DNA of 15,665 nucleotides from DASVLX01 sp035552275 (GTDB lineage: Bacteria > Actinomycetota > Actinomycetes > Mycobacteriales > Pseudonocardiaceae). This document shows positions 9,034 to 13,818 of this stretch, one piece after another. Under the pieces are notes generated by a model. That model had not been told where the DNA came from. It did not search any database and saw only the letters and a list, made by a program, of their open reading frames with translations. The position numbers and the translations under genes were made by a program. The first letter of the stretch is position 1. Each line of letters begins with the position of its first letter. The DNA is taken from assembly GCA_035552275.1 (NCBI GenBank), contig DASZLR010000161.1, forward strand, positions 1 through 15,665. The letters run 5' to 3'.

Positions 9034-9905
9034 CCGGCCGACGGTAGGTACAGCCCGCCCGACGGGTCTTGTACGTTCCTGCGCTCCCGTTGGTACCGGC
9101 CCGGTGGCACGCCGAGGATGCGGCGGAAATGTCGGGACAGATGCGCTTGATCCACGAAACCGACCTCGGCCGCCACGTCCGCCGGCGCGCGGCCGATGTC
9201 CAGCAGATCCCGCGCCCGGTACACCCGCAGTTGGGTGAGGTAGGCGTGCGGCGGCAGCCCGTACTGCTCCCTGAACGCCCGCAGCAGCGCGAAGGGCGTG
9301 GCGCGCACGGCCGCGGCGAGGGCGTCCAGGCTCGGCGGTCGGGCCAACTCGGCGTGCAGGATGTCCCGCGCCTGGTTGGCCGCTGTCGCTCCGGCTCGTG
9401 GTGGTGCGCCGATGTTGGCGGTCGTGCTGCCGTAGCGGCGCAGCAGGTGAGCGAGCAGGACTCGGGTCAGGCTGCAGGCGGCCAGGGCATCGCCGGCTTC
9501 GGCGGCGCGGTGGGCACGAAGGAAGAGCGTCGCGGTCGTCTGGTCGTCCACCACCGGTCGGGCGAGATACGGCGTGCCGGGCGCCATGCCGAGTTCGGCG
9601 GCGACCGCGGTGACCACCTGCACCGAGGGATAGAAAACCCGATAGGTCCAGCCTTCCGGGACGCCGGCGTGTCCGGTGTGGACGGTGTCGGGGTTGACGA
9701 TCGGCATCCCGCCCACACCGGCGCGCTCGATCGACCCGCGATGCCGCCATTCCTCGACGCCGGCTTCCACCAGGCCGATGGTGTAGGCGTTGTGGGTGTG
9801 CCGGGTGAAGGTGTGCGTGACGTAGCGCGCCCGCAACAGATCGACGTCCGGCAGTCCCGGATGCCGCCAGTGTCGCGCTCGCTCGCCGCCTTGGCCCGCG
9901 CCCAC
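9030..9905 (-). CDS. AraC-family transcriptional regulator of the azlCD operon
   Basis: A 291-residue regulator with an N-terminal AraC-type cupin/effector domain (about 15-160, with the metal-cupin-like RHTHNAYTIGLVEAG) and a C-terminal double helix-turn-helix (about 178-275). The family signature is clear at 243-271: VAAEVGFVDQAHLSRHFRR then GVPPGRYQ. It is the first gene of an operon with azlC and azlD, with which it shares a four-base overlap. It therefore probably controls the exporter in response to an amino acid or related ligand (inference). The frame is open upstream to 10265 across the divergent toxin-antitoxin genes. GTG 9905 is chosen because the family homology begins just after it and TAGGGT sits seven bases upstream, suggesting a leaderless start. 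The exact start remains uncertain. Confidence 0.88.
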   Translation of the reverse strand: MGAGQGGERARHWRHPGLPDVDLLRARYVTHTFTRHTHNAYTIGLVEAGVEEWRHRGSIERAGVGGMPIVNPDTVHTGHAGVPEGWTYRVFYPSVQVVTAVAAELGMAPGTPYLARPVVDDQTTATLFLRAHRAAEAGDALAACSLTRVLLAHLLRRYGSTTANIGAPPRAGATAANQARDILHAELARPPSLDALAAAVRATPFALLRAFREQYGLPPHAYLTQLRVYRARDLLDIGRAPADVAAEVGFVDQAHLSRHFRRILGVPPGRYQRERRNVQDPSGGLYLPSAG

Positions 9906-9912
9906 GCCGTCG

Positions 9913-9918
9913 ACCCTA
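9913..9918 (-). promoter_or_regulatory. Candidate -10 box for the regulator-azlCD operon
   Basis: TAGGGT on the minus strand lies seven bases before GTG 9905, placing the transcript start at or one base before the start codon. The divergent promoter of the HTH-MntA gene is about 40 bases away, so the two could affect each other. No -35 is obvious. Confidence 0.4.
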
Positions 9919-9948
9919 TGCCGGAAAACGAAGCGCGTCCTATAGACA

Positions 9949-9962
9949 ATCAGTGATAATCT
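9949..9962 (+). promoter_or_regulatory. Candidate -10 box and overlapping operator of the HTH-MntA gene
   Basis: TAATCT (9957-9962) lies exactly six bases before GTG 9969, which fits a leaderless start. ATCAGTGAT (9949-9957) is a perfect odd palindrome touching the box, a plausible autorepression site for the XRE domain of the antitoxin. The local sequence is AT-richer than the surroundings. Confidence 0.45.
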
Positions 9963-9968
9963 GTTGGG

Positions 9969-10484
9969 GTGGACACGACCTCTGGAACCTTGATCCGAGA
10001 CGCCCGGCACCGGGCTCGGCTGTCGCAGACCGATCTCGCGCAGCGTGCCGGTGTGGCTCAGTCGGTCATCAGCGCCTACGAGAATGACCAGCGCGAACCC
10101 GGCCTGCGGACCCTCCTCCGTCTCATTGAGGCCACCGGGTACGAACTGTCCCTCGACTTGGTGCCAGTGCCCCGGCAGGCGACCGAACCGTCTGAGACCC
10201 AGTTGGAACGGCTGCGCAGGCATCGCGATACGATCATCGAGATGGCCGAGCGGCGGGGTATGCACAATGTCCGGGTGTTCGGCAGTGTCGCCCGGGGTGA
10301 GGAAACCAAGGACAGCGATGTCGATCTACTCGTTGACGTCGATAAGGGTGTCAGTTTGATCAAGTTGATTGGCGTGGAGGACCAACTCGCGGATTTGTTG
10401 GGCGTCAAGGTGGACCTGGTTCCGGCCGATGGGCTCAAGGACCGGTTCAGAGACAATATTCTTGCTGAGGCCGTCCCGCTGTGA
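9969..10484 (+). CDS. mntA: MntA-type nucleotidyltransferase antitoxin fused to an XRE HTH domain
   Basis: A 171-residue fusion. Residues 7-61 are an XRE/Cro HTH (IRDARHRARLSQTDLAQRAG, then VISAYENDQREP). Residues about 80-171 are a minimal nucleotidyltransferase: GSVARG (105-110), then SDVDLLVD (116-123) giving catalytic D117 and D119, with a third acidic residue D149 in VKVDLVP. In type VII toxin-antitoxin systems MntA inactivates the RNase HepT by adding AMP groups to a tyrosine in its RX4HXY motif. The HTH suggests that this antitoxin also represses its own promoter. The gene overlaps the next by GTGA (10481-10484). Codons such as ATT, CTT and GAT are more frequent than in neighbouring biosynthetic genes, hinting at acquisition. 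GTG 9969 lacks a Shine-Dalgarno and looks leaderless. Confidence 0.92.
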   Translation: MDTTSGTLIRDARHRARLSQTDLAQRAGVAQSVISAYENDQREPGLRTLLRLIEATGYELSLDLVPVPRQATEPSETQLERLRRHRDTIIEMAERRGMHNVRVFGSVARGEETKDSDVDLLVDVDKGVSLIKLIGVEDQLADLLGVKVDLVPADGLKDRFRDNILAEAVPL

Positions 10485-10816
10485 CCCGCCGTAATGACGA
10501 ACGCCTGCAAGACATACTCCAGGCGGTCGCCGCGATTGACGCACACCTTGGGCATGGTGGCCTCGGGGAGGGGCTTGTTTTCGACGCCGTCCGGATCCGC
10601 CTTCTGGAAATCGGCGAGGCCGTGAAGGCGATTGACCCCGATATACTTGCGGCCGAGTCAGACATACCGTGGGGCCAGATCGCCGGCATGCGCAACCATC
10701 TGGCACATCAGTACTGGGATACCGCGCACGCAATGGTTGAGTCTACCGTTGTCGAAGACCTGCCGCCGCTGGTGGCGGCGGTGCAGCGGCTGCTCGACCG
10801 AATCGACGGGGCGTAG
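10481..10816 (+). CDS. hepT: HepT-type HEPN ribonuclease toxin
   Basis: A 111-residue all-helical HEPN protein (DUF86/HepT family). The motif RNHLAHQY at 71-78 is the RX4HXY site: R71 and H76 are the predicted RNase residues, and Y78 is the expected tyrosine modified by MntA. The preceding helix RIRLLEIGEAVKAI (38-51) and the WGQIAGMRN approach are typical. GTG 10481 overlaps the antitoxin stop, so the pair is translationally coupled with the antitoxin first, the reverse of the hepT-mntA order in Shewanella. Rare codons for this genome type (ATA twice, CTT, TCA) occur in 10620-10670. It should cleave RNA and stop growth when free of the antitoxin; the exact RNA target cannot be read from the sequence. 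Confidence 0.93.
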   Translation: MTRRNDERLQDILQAVAAIDAHLGHGGLGEGLVFDAVRIRLLEIGEAVKAIDPDILAAESDIPWGQIAGMRNHLAHQYWDTAHAMVESTVVEDLPPLVAAVQRLLDRIDGA

Positions 10817-10879
10817 TTCGCCGCCATGTGCGGTAGCAGGGCGCGGTGCCACGCAAGACTGGATCAGCGGCGTCGCCGA

Positions 10880-10913
10880 CCGGTACCGTTGGCCTACGGA
10901 TCACGGGTACCGG
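10880..10913. other. Inverted repeat in the hepT / NB-ARC gene spacer
   Basis: CCGGTACC (10880-10887) and GGTACCGG (10906-10913) are perfect inverted copies 18 bases apart, and each contains the palindrome GGTACC. They sit 63 bases after hepT and 91 bases before the ATG of the NB-ARC gene. They could form a hairpin terminator for hepT or a two-site operator. The rest of 10817-11004 shows no convincing gene: short frames there are arginine-rich and poorly biased. Confidence 0.4.
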
Positions 10914-11004
10914 AGTGACGTGAGGGCCAAATGGCGTGGGCACCGACGTCGGGGACTGGCGACGTCTGCTCGGGAAGACCGGGCGTCGGCGATCGAGGCA
11001 CCGG

Positions 11005-13617
11005 ATGACCGCCGACGGTATTTGGTCCGAAAAGGACTCAATTCACAACGAGGTCGCCGGTGACCCAGAGGTCGTGGTCCAGGCCAACACGATTTCCGGT
11101 GGCGTGCACGTACACGTCGCATCGTCGGCGACTCGGCCGGTCGGCCAGGTGGTGACGGGTCGACTGCCGCATGAACCGCCGCACTACCAACCGCTGCCGC
11201 AACTCGACGCGCTGCACGCCCTGGCCGGGTCGGGCACGGCAGCTGTGGTGTGCGCGGTGACCGGCCGGCGCGGAGTCGGCAAGACGCAACTGGCCGCTGC
11301 CTATGCGCGGCAACGGATTCGCGACGGTTGGCCCCTGGTCGCCTGGGTGAGCGCCGAGACCACCGACGACATGATGGCCGGTCTGAACGAACTGGCCGAA
11401 GCGATCGGTATGCGGGCGCCCGAAGACGACTCGACGGTGACCCTGGTTCGGTTGCGCCAGCACCTCAACGCGCGGGATTCGCCGGGTCTGATCGTTTTCG
11501 ACAATGTGACGGATGTCGCGGCCGTACGTGACCACGTTCCGTCCGCCGGCACCACCCAGATCGTGGTGACCAGCACCCAGATGGCTGCCGAAAGGCTCGG
11601 ACGCCGGGTGCCCGTCGACGTGTTCGAGCCGGACACCGCCATTCGGTTGCTGGAGGACATCACCGGGCTGAACGACGAGGCCGGTGCCAGAGAAGTCGCG
11701 ACCGAGCTCGGCTTCCTGCCGCTGGCGCTCGCCCAGGCCGGCGCCCGTATACGTGGCGCTGAGCGAAGCTATGCGCGATACCTCGGAAAGTTGGCCAGCG
11801 TGCCGGTAGAACGGTACCTGAAACGACCACGCGACGATCCCTATCCGCGCGGCGCCGCCGAGGCGGTTGTGCTCGCGCTGGACAGTGTGAACTGGAATGA
11901 GCAATCCGATCTGCGCAGGCTGCTCGGCATCCTCGCGGTGTTCTCCCCGGATGGCGTGTCCCGCGAGGTTCTTTCCGATGGGGACGATTCGGATATCCTC
12001 GATGACGCGTTGGAACAGCTCTTTGAAGCGTCGATTATCGAATTCGCGGGCGGGGACGGCGACACGATCACCATGCACCGGTTGGTGCAGCGGGTGATCC
12101 GGGACAGGAGTCGGGCTGGCGAGACGTTCGAGGTTGTGCTGACCGAAGCGATCGATCAGCTCGGTCGTGCCACCTTCCCCAGCGACGACGCCTGGAACCG
12201 TCGGCAGTTGGGTGATGAGCTTGTCCGGCATGCCGAGGCGCTGTGGCGGAGCGCGAACGAACGTGGCGACAACCCCGGCGTAGCCGAGGAAATCCTCGCC
12301 CTGCGCAACTGGGCCGTCGAGCATGTTCTTGGTCTGCGGGACTATGCCCGAGCCGGTGCCCTGGCCTTGACCGTGAATGAGGACTGCCGGCGAACACAGG
12401 GCGCGGACCATCCGACCACGTACATCTCGGCCACGAACCTTGCGCTCACCTACCGGTTGACGGGCAACCTGGCGGCGTCCGTCGAACTGTACGAGGCGGT
12501 TGTCGCCGATTCCCGTCGCGTGCTCGGTCTCGACCACCCCACCACGCTGAGCTCGACGGTCGGTCTGGCCAACGTCTACCGGTTGTCGGGCAGACACGCC
12601 GAGGCGATTGAGTTGCACGAGGACACCTTGGGTCGCCGGCGCGGCCTGCTGGGCGACGACGACCCCGCGACGCTGAGTTCGGCAAACGATCTCGGCTACG
12701 CCTACCGGGCGATGGGACGGTACGCGGAAGCCATCCAGTTGGACGAGGACACGCTGGCGCGCCGACAGCGATTGCTGGGTCCCGATCATCCGCGGACCCT
12801 GAACTCGGCGAGCAACCTGGGCTACGCCTATCGGGCCGCTGGACGCCTTGTCGATGGGATCGAGCTGTACGAAAGCACGTTGTTCGCTCGTCGCCGGGTG
12901 CTGGGTCCCGACCATCCGCAGACCCTGGTCTCAGCGAGCAATCTCGCTTTCGCCTACGGGTCTGACGGCCGGCTGGCCGAGTCCGTCAATCTGCACGAGG
13001 TGACTTTCGAGCAACGCCAGCGACTGCTCGGCCCTGAGCACCCCACGACGTTGATCTCGGCCAGCAACTTGGCCAGGTCCTATGCCCTGGCCGGCAGAGT
13101 GGATGAGGCGATCACGCTGCACGAGACGACGTTGGCAAGTCGTCGGCGACTGCTCGGCCCTGACCACCCCACCACCTTGATCTCGGCCGGCCATCTGGCG
13201 GCTGCGTACGCGCTGGCGGGCCGCGCCGACAACGCGATCGCCCTGTATGAGTCGACTTTGGCGAATCGCCGACGGCTGCTCGGTCCGCACAGCCCACGGA
13301 CACTCAACACCGCCAGTGGGTTGGCTGGCAGCTATGCGGCGGCCGGCAGGCTAGCCGAGGCGATCGAGCTGTACGAGGACACGCTGTCGGCCCGGCGCCG
13401 GGTGTTAGGCGATGATCACCCGGACACCGCCAGCTCGGCTGACGGCCTCGCCGCGGCCTACGGTCGGACGGGCCGGCGTGCCGAGGCGATCGCGCTGCTC
13501 AAGCGAAGCCTGGCCGACTGCGTGCGGTGTTTCGGCCCGGATTACCCACTCACCGTGGCCATCCGGGAGCACCTGCAGGAGATCGCCGACGCCACGGTCG
13601 GCCCGGACACCCCGTGA
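11005..13617 (+). CDS. NB-ARC / TPR STAND ATPase (bacterial NLR-like) with N-terminal amyloid-like motif
   Basis: An 870-residue protein from ATG 11005, with GAGG (10995-10998) six bases upstream. A GTG at 10936 in the same frame would add 23 mostly arginine-rich residues. Residues 12-37 carry a short motif (IHNEVAGDPEVVVQANTI then SGGVHVH) similar to RHIM-like bacterial amyloid signalling motifs found at NLR N-termini. The NB-ARC ATPase has Walker A GRRGVGKT (87-94), Walker B LIVFDN (162-167), TQIVVTST (184-191), a GLPL-type LGFLPLAL (235-242), and an MHD-type MHRLVQ (357-362). From about 465 to 860 there are kinesin-light-chain-type TPRs with a strict 42-residue period. No membrane segment is present. 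Such STAND proteins oligomerise on sensing a ligand through the repeats and recruit or activate effectors. No effector domain is fused here. The neighbour is a HepT/MntA pair, suggesting a defence locus. The ligand is unknown. Confidence 0.9.
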   Translation: MTADGIWSEKDSIHNEVAGDPEVVVQANTISGGVHVHVASSATRPVGQVVTGRLPHEPPHYQPLPQLDALHALAGSGTAAVVCAVTGRRGVGKTQLAAAYARQRIRDGWPLVAWVSAETTDDMMAGLNELAEAIGMRAPEDDSTVTLVRLRQHLNARDSPGLIVFDNVTDVAAVRDHVPSAGTTQIVVTSTQMAAERLGRRVPVDVFEPDTAIRLLEDITGLNDEAGAREVATELGFLPLALAQAGARIRGAERSYARYLGKLASVPVERYLKRPRDDPYPRGAAEAVVLALDSVNWNEQSDLRRLLGILAVFSPDGVSREVLSDGDDSDILDDALEQLFEASIIEFAGGDGDTITMHRLVQRVIRDRSRAGETFEVVLTEAIDQLGRATFPSDDAWNRRQLGDELVRHAEALWRSANERGDNPGVAEEILALRNWAVEHVLGLRDYARAGALALTVNEDCRRTQGADHPTTYISATNLALTYRLTGNLAASVELYEAVVADSRRVLGLDHPTTLSSTVGLANVYRLSGRHAEAIELHEDTLGRRRGLLGDDDPATLSSANDLGYAYRAMGRYAEAIQLDEDTLARRQRLLGPDHPRTLNSASNLGYAYRAAGRLVDGIELYESTLFARRRVLGPDHPQTLVSASNLAFAYGSDGRLAESVNLHEVTFEQRQRLLGPEHPTTLISASNLARSYALAGRVDEAITLHETTLASRRRLLGPDHPTTLISAGHLAAAYALAGRADNAIALYESTLANRRRLLGPHSPRTLNTASGLAGSYAAAGRLAEAIELYEDTLSARRRVLGDDHPDTASSADGLAAAYGRTGRRAEAIALLKRSLADCVRCFGPDYPLTVAIREHLQEIADATVGPDTP
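12409..13560 (+). repeat. 126-bp coding repeats (TPR array)
   Basis: The turn motif (D/P)(D/E)HPxT recurs with its His position at residues 469, 511, 553, 595, 637, 679, 721, 763, 805 and 847, exactly 42 residues each time with no insertion or deletion. Two copies have replaced the His (D553 and S763) and the last has Y847. Each unit reads roughly LLGPDHPxTLxSAxNLAxxY, then xxGRxxEAIxLxExTLxxRRR. Neighbouring units share many bases, which points to growth by unequal recombination. Confidence 0.88.
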
Positions 13618-13628
13618 CTGTCTGGTGG

Positions 13629-13664
13629 CCCCGTCCGCGCCCGGGTGGACGTGCGCGGACGGGG
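13629..13664 (+). terminator. Hairpin terminator after the NB-ARC-TPR gene
   Basis: CCCCGTCCGCGC (13629-13640) pairs perfectly with GCGCGGACGGGG (13653-13664) over 12 bp with a 12-base loop. It begins 11 bases after the stop. No T-tract follows, as is common for actinobacterial terminators. It would isolate the accessory block from the cimA leader, which starts about 20 bases later. Confidence 0.75.
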
Positions 13665-13682
13665 TGTGGCACTATCGCTGAT

Positions 13683-13742
13683 GTGGCGCACCTTACGGTG
13701 ATCATTATCGCTGAGCGCGTCGGGAGTCCGCTGGCATCGTGA
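13683..13742 (+). CDS. Isoleucine-rich leader peptide of cimA
   Basis: A 19-codon frame, GTG 13683 to TGA 13740-13742, reads MAHLTVIIIAERVGSPLAS. Three isoleucine codons in a row (ATC ATT ATC, 13701-13709) follow a valine codon and sit six bases before the first arm of a strong hairpin. The frame lies directly upstream of a terminator and then cimA, whose product leads to isoleucine. This is the layout of a ribosome-mediated attenuator: low charged isoleucine tRNA would stall the ribosome on the Ile codons. ACTATC or TATCGC (13671-13678) may be a -10 element. An ATG at 13681 in another frame gives only six codons without Ile. No Shine-Dalgarno is visible, so translation may be leaderless. Confidence 0.75.
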   Translation: MAHLTVIIIAERVGSPLAS

Positions 13743-13764
13743 CCAAAGCCAGTGCCCGACGCGC
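13715..13764 (+). promoter_or_regulatory. Attenuator 1:2 hairpin upstream of cimA
   Basis: GCGCGTCGGG (13715-13724) pairs perfectly with CCCGACGCGC (13755-13764), and inside it CTGGC (13731-13735) pairs with GCCAG (13748-13752). The first arm lies within the leader-peptide codons and would be covered by a ribosome stalled on the Ile codons. The freed second arm CCCGACG (13755-13761) can then pair, with one bulged A, with CGCGGG (13779-13784) in the terminator. That alternative pairing is my inference and is short (six pairs). Confidence 0.7.
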
Positions 13765-13765
13765 C

Positions 13766-13794
13766 GACCTCTCGCATCCGCGGGAGGTCTTTTT
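13766..13794 (+). terminator. Intrinsic terminator of the cimA attenuator
   Basis: GACCTCTCGC (13766-13775) pairs with GCGGGAGGTC (13780-13789) over 10 bp with one G-U pair and a four-base ATCC loop, followed by TTTTT (13790-13794) and then GTTTGT. It ends 24 bases before the cimA GTG and sits after the leader peptide, so it should stop transcription before cimA unless an alternative structure forms. Confidence 0.88.
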
Positions 13795-13818
13795 GTTTGT
13801 CCGAAACGGGAGACGCAC

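Noticed and set aside
9034..9750. N-terminal extension of AzlC
   Set aside because: It lies inside the AraC gene in another frame and is arginine/proline-rich; GTG 9033 gives normal AzlC length and a GTGA overlap.
9906..10265. N-terminal extension of the AraC regulator and other minus-strand frames over mntA
   Set aside because: The extension runs through the promoter region and opposite the HTH-MntA coding sequence; family similarity begins only after GTG 9905.
10827..10919. 30-codon frame in the hepT / NB-ARC spacer
   Set aside because: Arginine-rich, no Shine-Dalgarno and no conserved look; probably non-coding.
10931..11008. 25-codon ATG frame whose TGA overlaps the NB-ARC ATG
   Set aside because: A GAGGG lies four bases upstream, but the Gly/Thr/Arg content looks like an out-of-frame reading; kept only as a weak alternative for translational coupling.
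11038..12915. 625-codon open frame opposite the NB-ARC-TPR gene
   Set aside because: Antisense shadow that reflects the TPR periodicity; no recognisable domain.
12409..13560. Regular 126-bp spacing considered as a CRISPR-like or satellite array
   Set aside because: The frame is open throughout and units encode TPR helices; no short identical repeats with unique spacers exist.
13629..13818. T-box riboswitch upstream of cimA
   Set aside because: I found no T-box core sequence of the TGGNACCGCG type; the Ile-codon leader peptide explains the region better.
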